DNA of 5,834 nt from B21-G16 sp003644825 [NCBI: Candidatus Zhuqueibacterota bacterium] (GTDB taxonomy: Bacteria; SM23-31; B21-G16): assembly GCA_003644825.1 (NCBI GenBank), contig QNDJ01000129.1, positions 1 to 5,834 of the forward strand. The letters are read 5' to 3'. Shown here in pieces: positions 1 through 5,834 of the stretch (the stretch's first letter is position 1; the number at the start of each line of letters is the position of its first letter). Below the pieces are notes generated by a model, which saw only the letters and a program-made list of their open reading frames with translations, had not been told where the DNA came from and did no database searches. The translations under genes and the position numbers were made by a program.

Positions 1-1
1 A

Positions 2-1150
2 TATTACATAGGGTTTGTAAAGATTGGAAATCCATCTTATTTTTCAGAAGGTGAAAATGCAGAAAGCGAAGGAGCATTTCTGGTAACCCCGGTATGCAGG
101 TCCATTGTGATGAATAATCCGAAGTTAATCAAAGAGGTCAAGAAAAAAAAGGAACACCATTTCATTACCCAACCAAATCTTGAAATTATAGCCTCTCCAT
201 TTCTTGATTTTGGTATATTTTTAGAATTATGTAAATTCACTACCATTAAATCTGTTGATGTTGCAACAATTTTTACTTTCTCAAAGGATTCTGTCAGGAA
301 AGGTATAGACTCAGGGTTTACTGCGGGAGAAATCGAGGATTTTTTAAAAAAACATAGTAAAAATGAGCTCCCACAACTTTACCTGGAGGTTATAAATGAA
401 TGCAGAGAAAAATATGGTAATATAATTATAGGAAAAGGGGGTATCTATTTAATAACCTCTAACGAATTAATTATGAAAGAATTAAAAGCACAAAAGGAAC
501 TTGAAAGATACTTTTACAAGTCTTTATCGCCCAATGTTGAAATACTCAATATATTTGATAAAGATATAGACAAACTGGTTAAAATCCTGCGAGGAAAGGG
601 ATATATGCCAGAGATGGAAGAGTCAGAAATTTTAGTAAATGAAAAACAGAATATCAATTTTTCTTTAAAGCCGGATGAATTCTTCATTTTAAGAGATACT
701 ATAAAAATTATTTTGAAGCTCTTATATGAATACAAATTGTCCTCAGATTATTTAAATGAGCTAAGAAGCCTGGATGATACATTCTGGAAAATTGAATCTG
801 AATATGGTGAACCGAGCACGTCATCATTCTTCAGAGAATTCCTTGAGGAATTAAAAAATTTCTTGAATAAGTATAAAAAAGATAAATTAACAGATGAAAA
901 GAAATTACCTGAAAAAAAAGAGGCAACTGAAAAAAAAGAAATAAAAGAACTAATTGATTATGCCATTAATAATAGAATATGTATTATTATAGATTATGTC
1001 TCCAAAAAAGGAGAAATAACCCATAGAAAAATTGAACCTGAGAAAATTGAATATATGAAAGTCTATGCATATTGCCATCTACGGGGAGAAGATAGAGTAT
1101 TTAAATTAAAGAACATTAAATACGCTTACCTAACCGAAGAGTTTTTCTAA
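2..1150 (+). CDS. Helicase-associated (XPB/Ssl2 N-terminal-like) domain protein with WYL-like C-terminus, 5'-truncated by the window edge
   Basis: The reading frame is open from base 2 with no stop, so the GTG at 107 is probably internal and the true start lies upstream of the window. The 35 codons before 107 look coding: they end in SEGAFLVTPVCRSIV, which resembles the winged-helix-like segment (FxLTPxGR) preceding this domain in relatives. Counting from base 2, residues about 52-167 match the Helicase_C_3 / XPB-Ssl2 N-terminal family (FITQPNLEIIASP, then FSKDSVRKGIDSGFTAGEI and FLKKHSKNELP). Residues about 295-315 are a Lys/Glu-rich linker. Residues about 314-377 resemble a WYL-type domain (IDYVSKKGEITHRKIEPEKI, then an AYCHLRGEDRVFKLKNI-type core). 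No Walker motif is visible here, so helicase activity cannot be claimed. Known members are usually annotated only as helicase-associated domain proteins; a role in nucleic-acid binding or regulation is inference. Domain assignment is fairly sure, function is not. Confidence 0.8.
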   Translation, partial: YYIGFVKIGNPSYFSEGENAESEGAFLVTPVCRSIVMNNPKLIKEVKKKKEHHFITQPNLEIIASPFLDFGIFLELCKFTTIKSVDVATIFTFSKDSVRKGIDSGFTAGEIEDFLKKHSKNELPQLYLEVINECREKYGNIIIGKGGIYLITSNELIMKELKAQKELERYFYKSLSPNVEILNIFDKDIDKLVKILRGKGYMPEMEESEILVNEKQNINFSLKPDEFFILRDTIKIILKLLYEYKLSSDYLNELRSLDDTFWKIESEYGEPSTSSFFREFLEELKNFLNKYKKDKLTDEKKLPEKKEATEKKEIKELIDYAINNRICIIIDYVSKKGEITHRKIEPEKIEYMKVYAYCHLRGEDRVFKLKNIKYAYLTEEFF

Positions 1151-1151
1151 T

Positions 1152-2195
1152 TCATCGGAGAAATTGTTGTTTATACTTGTGTATATCAAGTAAATCTGTT
1201 AATATTGAATATCCTGTTTGTATTTTTCCTGCACCTGGTCCAACAATGGTAACATCTCCTAGCAAGTCTGTAGTAAAAGTAATTGCGTTGGTCGTTCCAT
1301 TTATCTCTGCAAGGGGATGTTCAAGAGATATTTTTTCAGGCATAACAAAAGCTTCAATTTTATTTTCTTTTTTTGTGATACTTCCTAAGAGCTTCCATTT
1401 CTTTTTTTCTTTTTTTGCCAGTTCAATATCTTCTCTGGAGATATGAGTAATTCCCTTTCTGTATACATCCTCTTTTTTAAGGTCAACGCCCAGCACAACA
1501 TTTGCAAGAATAAGAACTTTGGCTAAAGCGTCATAACCTTCTACATCTGCTGTCGGGTCTACCTCAGCATATCCGAGTCTTTGGGCTTCTTTTAATGCAT
1601 CCTCATAACTTTTCCCGAGTTCCATACTGGTTAATATATAGTTTGTTGTTCCGTTTAATATTCCCTTTGCAGACAATATATTATTACCTGCTAATTCATT
1701 GAGGGCAAGGTTTATCACAGGCGTTCCAGACATAACTGTTCCTTCTATCATAAACATTACATTATTTTCTTCAGCTATTTTACTCAATTCTTTATATGCC
1801 AGAGCAGCAGGGCCTTTATTCGATGTAACCACATGTTTTTTATGCAGAAAAGCCGTTCTACAATGAGTAATTGCAGGTTCACCGGTATGAATATCCGTAT
1901 ATGAAACTTCTACTATAATATCAGCGTTACTATCTTTTATGGTTTTTAAGCTGTCCCATCCTTTCTCACCATCCGGGTACTCCTCAATATTTCCCTTTTC
2001 TTTTACTAGAGAGAGAAGCTTCTCAGCATCAAGTCCTTTTTCATTAAAAACAGAACCTTTGTTTATATCACTTATTCCAACTAACTCCCATTGAAAATTA
2101 TATTTTTCTTTTAAATAAGATTTTTTATCCTGTAATATTCTGCATAGTCCCTGACCAACCATCCCAAACCCTATTAATGCCAGCCTGTGAATCAT
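1152..2195 (-). CDS. hom: Homoserine dehydrogenase, short ACT-less form
   Basis: This cytoplasmic enzyme would reduce L-aspartate 4-semialdehyde to L-homoserine with NAD(P)H, the branch point to threonine and methionine. The N-terminal Rossmann fold carries the dinucleotide loop GFGMVGQG at residues 9-16, with an acidic residue at the end of the second strand (ISD, 41-43). TSNKGPAA (124-131) supplies the conserved catalytic-region lysine K127. The family signature follows: EGTVMSGTPV (151-160), NGTTNYI (181-187), then EVDPTADVEGYDALAK (211-226), with acidic substrate-binding residues and K226. The C-terminus GPGAGKIQTGYSILTDLL (319-336) completes the fold. At 347 residues it lacks the C-terminal ACT domain of the ~430-residue bacterial form, so threonine feedback through ACT is not expected. 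Start: ATG at 2195, preceded by a weak GAAGGG ribosome site 7 nt upstream. It is last in the leftward series, 95 bp after the TonB/BlaI-like gene, and its stop lies 1 nt from the stop of the convergent gene. Confidence 0.95.
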   Translation of the reverse strand: MIHRLALIGFGMVGQGLCRILQDKKSYLKEKYNFQWELVGISDINKGSVFNEKGLDAEKLLSLVKEKGNIEEYPDGEKGWDSLKTIKDSNADIIVEVSYTDIHTGEPAITHCRTAFLHKKHVVTSNKGPAALAYKELSKIAEENNVMFMIEGTVMSGTPVINLALNELAGNNILSAKGILNGTTNYILTSMELGKSYEDALKEAQRLGYAEVDPTADVEGYDALAKVLILANVVLGVDLKKEDVYRKGITHISREDIELAKKEKKKWKLLGSITKKENKIEAFVMPEKISLEHPLAEINGTTNAITFTTDLLGDVTIVGPGAGKIQTGYSILTDLLDIHKYKQQFLR

Positions 2196-2290
2196 TTCAA
2201 CCCTTCTTTTTTACTATCCTTCTGACTAATTCAATAGAGAATAATTGAGCTTCTTTTGAAACAAACTTATGAATATTATCTGTAATTCAA

Positions 2291-3280
2291 TCAATAAATA
2301 CTAAGAATCCTGATTTTTTCTCTTATTACTTTTTTATAATTTTCGATGTTATATCCAGCAAGGTCTGAATTGCTCCTGCTGTTTAATTCTGCAAGATAAA
2401 GGGTGTAATAATCTATTATTTTTTCTCTGCTTACTCTTGGAAAGTAAGTATCTTCATATTGTCCTTTTTTAATATTTATTATTCCTTTTTTTTTCAGACG
2501 TTCAGTTAGAACTTTTAATGTTTCCATTCTGATAGGTGAACCTCTTGGCAATCTTTCATACACCTCCAGAGTTGTTGCTTTACCTTTCTTCCATATAATC
2601 TTCATAACCTCTATTTCGTCAAAAGTTAAATCAAGAATTTCTACAGCAGATTTTTCTTCTTTTTTAAATATTTTTCCAATAAGTTTGGATGCCAGTTTTA
2701 TTCCTGTTCCTATAAGGGCATCAATTGGCATTACAGGATTAGAATACCTGTCTCTGAGCATTTTTCCAGCAGGATCCGAATCTGGTATTCCCATAGATTC
2801 AAGTTTTTCACGAGAATAAACAATATTATCAAGATTTTCTTTCATTATCTCATTCATTTTTTCAGCAGAATCCTTAGAGCTTTCAAGTATTTCTGTTGCA
2901 TTGAAATCCAGTATATCCATTATATTACCTCTTGTCGGAATTGGAGAAAGAGATTTAAAATACTCTTTAATATCTTTATACCACATCTCAGTAGAATCCT
3001 TAGGAACCTCCAGTATATTCTTTTTATTTGCAGCGATTATTTTTTCTTCTGTCTTTTCAGGTATTAAAATTTTCTTTGGTATAGTTTTTCTTTTTACTAC
3101 TTTTCTTTTCCTTTTTTTCTTCGGGATTTTTTTTACAGGTGGCGTTTTATATTCTTCAGTTTTTATAACATTGAAAGAAATATATTCAGTTTTTACTTTT
3201 CTGGAAAATGAAAACAATGATAAAAGAAAAATAGCCCCAATATGAATTATAACAGAGATGAAAAGACTTCTTTTAAACAA
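2291..3280 (-). CDS. Membrane-anchored chimera: TonB-like N-terminus plus BlaI/MecI-like winged-helix C-terminus
   Basis: Residues 5-25 form one strong membrane segment that carries the pattern SVIIH (S9, H13). This matches the spacing of Ser16 and His20 in the TonB anchor that contacts ExbB/ExbD, and the following EYISFNVIKTEE (32-43) resembles the strand just after the TonB anchor. Residues 44-75 are Pro/Lys/Arg-rich and very basic, as in a TonB linker but with more Lys/Arg clusters. Residues 90-205 are a helical middle region I do not recognise; 183-205 looks amphipathic. Residues about 218-285 match the BlaI/MecI/CopY (penicillinase repressor) winged helix: LTFDEIEVMKIIWKKGKATT, a recognition-helix region RMETLKVLTERLKKKG (251-266), and a wing ending YFPRVSREK (279-287). 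A helical tail like the BlaI dimerisation region follows. No TonB C-terminal domain is present. The start is an unusual TTG, the only start candidate in frame after the upstream stop that keeps the basic N-tip and membrane segment intact. Each domain assignment is moderately sure; the role, DNA target and topology are unknown. Confidence 0.7.
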   Translation of the reverse strand: MFKRSLFISVIIHIGAIFLLSLFSFSRKVKTEYISFNVIKTEEYKTPPVKKIPKKKRKRKVVKRKTIPKKILIPEKTEEKIIAANKKNILEVPKDSTEMWYKDIKEYFKSLSPIPTRGNIMDILDFNATEILESSKDSAEKMNEIMKENLDNIVYSREKLESMGIPDSDPAGKMLRDRYSNPVMPIDALIGTGIKLASKLIGKIFKKEEKSAVEILDLTFDEIEVMKIIWKKGKATTLEVYERLPRGSPIRMETLKVLTERLKKKGIINIKKGQYEDTYFPRVSREKIIDYYTLYLAELNSRSNSDLAGYNIENYKKVIREKIRILSIY

Positions 3281-3287
3281 AACCTTT
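3278..3287 (-). promoter_or_regulatory. TTG start with short-spaced AAAGG ribosome site
   Basis: The start codon of the TonB/BlaI-like gene reads TTG (3280-3278). AAAGG lies at 3287-3283, only 2 nt upstream, with a GGG a few bases further out. In-frame codons upstream run to a TAA with no ATG, GTG or other TTG. A weak start and poor spacing would suggest low translation, which is inference. Confidence 0.4.
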
Positions 3288-3346
3288 ACCCGGTTTATAT
3301 AATCAAATTTTTAACTTGCTGGATTTTTTAATTGTTCCATTATTTT

Positions 3347-4312
3347 TCATCCTATTCTGTCCCATTCATTTTTAATATCACCAACGATGTGTTCCATTAT
3401 GTCTTCCAGAGTAATAATACCAAGAATATCACTGTTTTTAGTTATAACTGCCATAGTTTCGTTTTTTAATTTCATTTCTTTTAGTATCTCATCTATAGGC
3501 TCTGAAGAATTAAAATAACTTATAGACCTTATGAATTTTTTCCAGTCTCCTTTATTATAGAAAATGTCAAAAATGTTCAACAATCCTATAATTCGTGAAT
3601 CTTTTTTTACTGGATATCTTGTATAACCGTAACTTTTAGCAATTTCCTTTACTTTTTTCTTGTCAAAGCTATACTCAATGAATATAACATCATCATTTTT
3701 TACAAGAACTTTCTCAGCAGGTGTTATTGTAAAATCAAATATTTTGTGAAGCATAGTTTTTTGTTTTGCCTGTATTATATTCTTTCTTTCAACTTCCTTA
3801 AGAATTAAATTTATTTCCTCTTTAGTTACAAAATAACTTTCTGTTTTTTCTTTTACGCTTAAGAGAAACATTATTCCCCTCGAAATACTTCTTGCAATAA
3901 AAGATACTGGAGTAAATATTATTTTCAAGGAGAAAATTATACTGGAAATTTTTATTGCAAGTTTGTCAGCATTATAAAGAAAAATACCTTTCGGGATTAT
4001 TTCACCAAAAAGCAATAGTAGAGATGTCATTATAATCGTTGAAATAATTGTACCTGCTTTCCCGACAAGATTAACAAAGAAATAAGTAGCAAGAGCTGTT
4101 GAGGTTACATTCGCTATGTTTGTTCCCACTAATGTTGTGGTTAAAAAATCTTCAGGATTTTTTATGAGTTCAAAAGTTTTACGTGCTTTTCTGGATTTCT
4201 TTTCAACCTTATGCCTTAATTTAAAGATGTTTACAGCGGTCAGTGCTGTTTCAGAACCAGAAAAGAAACCGGATATAATAATCAATACAATTATCGAAAT
4301 TACAATAATCAT
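3347..4312 (-). CDS. DUF21 (CNNM)-CBS pair membrane protein lacking the CorC/HlyC C-terminal domain
   Basis: A 321-residue inner-membrane protein of the CNNM/CorC family, whose characterised members export Mg2+ or related divalent cations. The DUF21 transmembrane domain spans about 1-155. It holds the signature SGFFSGSETA (14-23), the Asn-bearing segment LVGTNIANV (61-69), and the conserved GEIIPK (103-108) in a further hydrophobic helix. Two CBS domains follow, about 193-252 and 262-315; the second contains TLED (301-304), the usual Thr/Asp ribose-contact pattern. The protein ends at NEWDRIG directly after CBS2, so the CorC_HlyC domain present in its neighbour is absent. The usual DEYGG stretch of the second CBS is replaced by a shorter KNSD turn. 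ATG at 4312 lies inside the end of the upstream gene (ATGA overlap) with GGAG 5 nt before it, indicating translational coupling. Family assignment is firm; the ion carried is inferred. Confidence 0.9.
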   Translation of the reverse strand: MIIVISIIVLIIISGFFSGSETALTAVNIFKLRHKVEKKSRKARKTFELIKNPEDFLTTTLVGTNIANVTSTALATYFFVNLVGKAGTIISTIIMTSLLLLFGEIIPKGIFLYNADKLAIKISSIIFSLKIIFTPVSFIARSISRGIMFLLSVKEKTESYFVTKEEINLILKEVERKNIIQAKQKTMLHKIFDFTITPAEKVLVKNDDVIFIEYSFDKKKVKEIAKSYGYTRYPVKKDSRIIGLLNIFDIFYNKGDWKKFIRSISYFNSSEPIDEILKEMKLKNETMAVITKNSDILGIITLEDIMEHIVGDIKNEWDRIG

Positions 4313-5535
4313 CTTTTCTCCATCAATAGCGATACAATTCTGTTATTAATAATTTTTTCTACAGTAAATGTTAAGTCTCTGTAGTTGCATTTTTCATTTT
4401 CTTCTGGAATTTTCTGGAATAAGCTCAGGAGAAATCCTGCTATGGTATCAAACTCCTCATCAGGAAGGTCAAGATTTAAAAGGTCGTTTATTTCTCGAAC
4501 AGGAGTTTTTCCTCTAATTCTATACTTATTAACCTTGAGCTTTTTTATCAGTACTTCTGGTATTTCATACTCATCATATATTTCTCCAAAAATTTCCTCA
4601 AGAATATCTTCAAGGGTAACAATTCCACTTGTTCCACCATATTCATCAATAACAATTGCTATTCTTCTTTTTTCTTTCTGGAATATCTCAAAAAGGCTAT
4701 CTATTGTTTTAGTTTCAGGCACATATATAGCTGGCTTAATTAACTTTTGAAAAGGAATATCAGGATTGAGAAGAACATCCTTTGAATAAATCACACCAAT
4801 AATTTTATCTTCAGATTTTTCATAAATTGGTATTTTCGAATGTTTTGTTTTATGGATAAAATTCACCAATTTTTTTCTTGACCACTGAATTGATGCTGAT
4901 TTAACATCTACTCGTGGAACCATAATCTTTGAAACAGGAATTTCTCTGCAACTCAGAATGTAATGGAACATTCTTTCTTCTTCTTTTTCAATAACACCTT
5001 CCTTTTTCCCGACCTTGATTATTGTTTCAATTTCATCTCTGGATAGCAAACTCTCTTTTTCCTTTATTTTTCCCGTAAAAAGAGTTATAAAATAATCCCC
5101 AACCCATATAAAAACTTTCCTCATCGGAAATACCAGTTTATGAAAATAATTCAACGGTTTTGCACTGAAGGACGCAAACCCGGGTGCATTCTTGATAGCA
5201 AGAGTCTTTGGACTTATCTCTCCAGCTATAAGAAGTAAAAATGTAATTAAAATTATTGATATTCCTACACCATTCCTTCCAAAGATTTTTATAGCAATAT
5301 AAGTTGCAGTAGATGATAAACCGATATTTACAAGAAGATTCCCGATAAGAATCGTTGTAAGTAGTTCATAGGGTTTCTTCAGGAGTTTCTCTATAACAAC
5401 AGTATTACTGAATTTTCTTTTCATTTTTCGTAATTCTAAATTATTTAAGGAAAATAGGGCTGTTTCGCTTCCTGAAAAGAAACCCGATAATAAGAGAAGA
5501 ACTAACAATAAAAGAAGTTGAATGAAAAATAACAT
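4309..5535 (-). CDS. CorC/HlyC-family DUF21-CBS-CorC transporter (putative divalent-cation exporter)
   Basis: A complete 408-residue member of the CNNM/CorC family, in the inner membrane, likely a Mg2+ (or Co2+/other divalent cation) efflux protein. DUF21 occupies about 1-160: hydrophobic helix 3-16, signature SGFFSGSETA (17-26), Asn-containing helix LIGNLLVNIG (63-72), and GEISPK (105-110). A linker rich in acidic and basic residues (RDEIETIIKVGKKEGVIEKEEE, 166-187 in parts) leads to CBS1 (about 203-255, starting IMVPRVDV). CBS2 (about 265-320) carries DEYGGTSGIVTLED (297-310), with the Thr/Asp nucleotide-contact pattern. The CorC_HlyC domain (about 333-406) contains DDE-like acidic turns and FDTIAGFLL (362-370). 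The length is normal for the family. Start: ATG at 5535 is followed at once by the first membrane helix. No Shine-Dalgarno is visible before it, and no other start codon lies between it and the preceding in-frame stop. It is the first gene of the leftward series and overlaps the next by 4 nt. Confidence 0.93.
   Translation of the reverse strand: MLFFIQLLLLLVLLLLSGFFSGSETALFSLNNLELRKMKRKFSNTVVIEKLLKKPYELLTTILIGNLLVNIGLSSTATYIAIKIFGRNGVGISIILITFLLLIAGEISPKTLAIKNAPGFASFSAKPLNYFHKLVFPMRKVFIWVGDYFITLFTGKIKEKESLLSRDEIETIIKVGKKEGVIEKEEERMFHYILSCREIPVSKIMVPRVDVKSASIQWSRKKLVNFIHKTKHSKIPIYEKSEDKIIGVIYSKDVLLNPDIPFQKLIKPAIYVPETKTIDSLFEIFQKEKRRIAIVIDEYGGTSGIVTLEDILEEIFGEIYDEYEIPEVLIKKLKVNKYRIRGKTPVREINDLLNLDLPDEEFDTIAGFLLSLFQKIPEENEKCNYRDLTFTVEKIINNRIVSLLMEKR
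4318..4321 (-). promoter_or_regulatory. GGAG ribosome site for the shorter DUF21-CBS gene
   Basis: GGAG lies 5 nt upstream of the ATG at 4312, inside the last codons of the preceding CorC-type gene. It supports the chosen start and coupled translation of the two genes. Confidence 0.6.
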
Positions 5536-5559
5536 ATAATATTTATTTATTTTTACTTT

Positions 5560-5578
5560 TGCTCATCTTCCATGAGCA
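5560..5578 (-). other. Short perfect hairpin in the leader of the CorC operon
   Basis: TGCTCAT (5560-5566), a 5-nt loop, then ATGAGCA (5572-5578) give a perfect 7-bp stem. It lies 24 nt upstream of the ATG at 5535 and downstream of the candidate promoter, so it would be in the 5' leader. No T-run follows it on either strand, so it is not a typical intrinsic terminator. It may be a leader structure or an operator palindrome. Confidence 0.4.
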
Positions 5579-5619
5579 TTATCAAGCTTCAAAGGCTTAA
5601 AAAAATTTGACTATTTAAT

Positions 5620-5649
5620 ATAATAAAAGAGAGATAAATTTCAAATCAA
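5620..5649 (-). promoter_or_regulatory. Candidate sigma-70-type promoter for the CorC operon
   Basis: On the minus strand, TTGATT (5649-5644) and TATTAT (5625-5620) are separated by 18 bp. The match to consensus is 4/6 and 5/6. It would give a leader of about 75 nt containing the 7-bp hairpin. In sequence this AT-rich such matches arise by chance, so position relative to the gene is the main support. Confidence 0.3.
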
Positions 5650-5677
5650 AACTTACTCAAACTATTCTATCAAAACT
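5646..5677 (+). repeat. Three short iterated TCAAAACT-like repeats
   Basis: TCAAAACT (5646-5653), TCAAACT (5657-5663) and TCAAAACT (5670-5677) lie in the same orientation, with start-to-start distances of 11 and 13 bp, close to a DNA helical turn. The first overlaps the candidate -35 element of the leftward promoter. They could be operator half-sites or chance in AT-rich DNA. Confidence 0.25.
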
Positions 5678-5781
5678 ATCACTAATAAGCCGGGCTCACT
5701 ATCAGGTAGGGCGATACTAAAATACAGTAACAATCAATCTGCAATTTATAAACCTTATCAATCTCTATATTTCTTTTTTAT

Positions 5782-5810
5782 TTGACTTTTATTTTTATTA
5801 AAACTATATT
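5782..5810 (+). promoter_or_regulatory. Candidate rightward sigma-70-type promoter at the window edge
   Basis: TTGACT (5782-5787) and TATATT (5805-5810) are separated by exactly 17 bp, each matching 5 of 6 consensus bases. Transcription would begin near 5817 and leave the window, which implies a divergent gene to the right. This is the best promoter match seen in the intergenic region. Confidence 0.4.
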
Positions 5811-5834
5811 AATGCAGTGTCTCAAATAATATAC

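Larger units (their letters stand above)
5536..5834. other. Non-coding upstream region with no supported gene
   Basis: Both strands are dense in stops and I find no convincing coding frame. On the minus strand, 18 open codons run in from the right edge and end in TAA at about 5780-5778; they could be the tail of a gene or chance. A small GC-rich island (about 5688-5713) stands out from the AT-rich surroundings, but I match it to no tRNA or riboswitch I know. The candidate promoters, hairpin and short repeats in this stretch are listed separately. Confidence 0.5.

Noticed and set aside
1097-1123. Inverted repeat GTATTTAA / TTAAATAC with an 11-nt loop near the end of the + gene, possible terminator.
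   Set aside because: The stem has only one G-C pair, no T-run follows on either strand, and it is inside coding sequence.
2197-2286. A 29-codon open frame on the minus strand (ending VRRIVKKKG) whose TGA lies 1 nt before the hom ATG, possible leader peptide.
   Set aside because: It has no ATG/GTG/TTG at a sensible place with an SD, lacks a Thr/Met-rich run expected of an attenuator, and a frame this short is likely by chance in AT-rich sequence.
2901-3245. A 114-codon open frame on the + strand opposite the TonB/BlaI-like gene.
   Set aside because: It is the antisense of the Lys-rich linker and middle region, giving a Phe/Ile/Leu-rich artefact with no domain; the minus-strand frame has clear family motifs.
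3311-3340. A short ATG frame (MEQLKNPAS) between the shorter DUF21-CBS gene and the TonB/BlaI-like gene.
   Set aside because: Only nine codons, no ribosome site, and in frame directly after the preceding stop; most likely chance.
4385-4750. A 121-codon open frame on the + strand opposite the CorC/HlyC gene.
   Set aside because: It is a Ser/Ile/Phe-rich shadow of a gene with firm CBS and CorC motifs.
5641-5677. Iterated repeats considered as a CRISPR array or plasmid-type origin iterons.
   Set aside because: Units are only 7-8 bp with 3-6 bp between them, far too short for CRISPR, and no replication gene is nearby.
5688-5713. GC-rich island considered as a tRNA fragment, riboswitch core or terminator.
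   Set aside because: No cloverleaf, no stem longer than 4 bp and no T-run were found, and it did not match riboswitch motifs I could recall.

Overview
The window is AT-rich (roughly one third G+C by eye) with Lys- and Ile-rich proteins. It looks like a bacterial chromosome segment with ordinary, compact gene spacing. A TonB-type N-terminus in one gene suggests a cell envelope with an outer membrane. The homoserine dehydrogenase is of the short, ACT-less type common in archaea and deep-branching bacteria. Together these fit an AT-rich, perhaps uncultivated or thermophilic Gram-negative lineage, but I cannot name the phylum from this sequence.

Layout: positions 2-1150 (+ strand) hold the 3' part of a gene that begins before the window. 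Its product has an XPB/Ssl2-like helicase-associated domain followed by a WYL-like C-terminal domain. It meets the end of a leftward gene series tail to tail, with a single base between the two stop codons. In order of transcription the leftward series (- strand) is: a full-length DUF21-CBS-CorC/HlyC membrane protein (5535-4309); a shorter DUF21-CBS paralogue that overlaps it by 4 nt (4312-3347); a membrane-anchored protein with a TonB-like N-terminus and a BlaI/MecI-like winged-helix C-terminus (3280-2291); and homoserine dehydrogenase (2195-1152). Positions 5536-5834 are non-coding as far as I can see. They contain a candidate leftward promoter with a leader hairpin, and a better-matching candidate rightward promoter at the right edge that would drive a divergent gene outside the window.

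How the genes fit together: the two CorC-type proteins are probably translationally coupled and may work as a pair in Mg2+ or other divalent-cation efflux. The TonB/BlaI-like protein and hom follow after gaps of 66 and 95 bp. They could be co-transcribed, but no functional link to ion transport is evident. The most unusual object is the TonB/BlaI-like chimera: its anchor predicts a periplasmic body, while its C-terminal domain belongs to a family that binds DNA in the cytoplasm.
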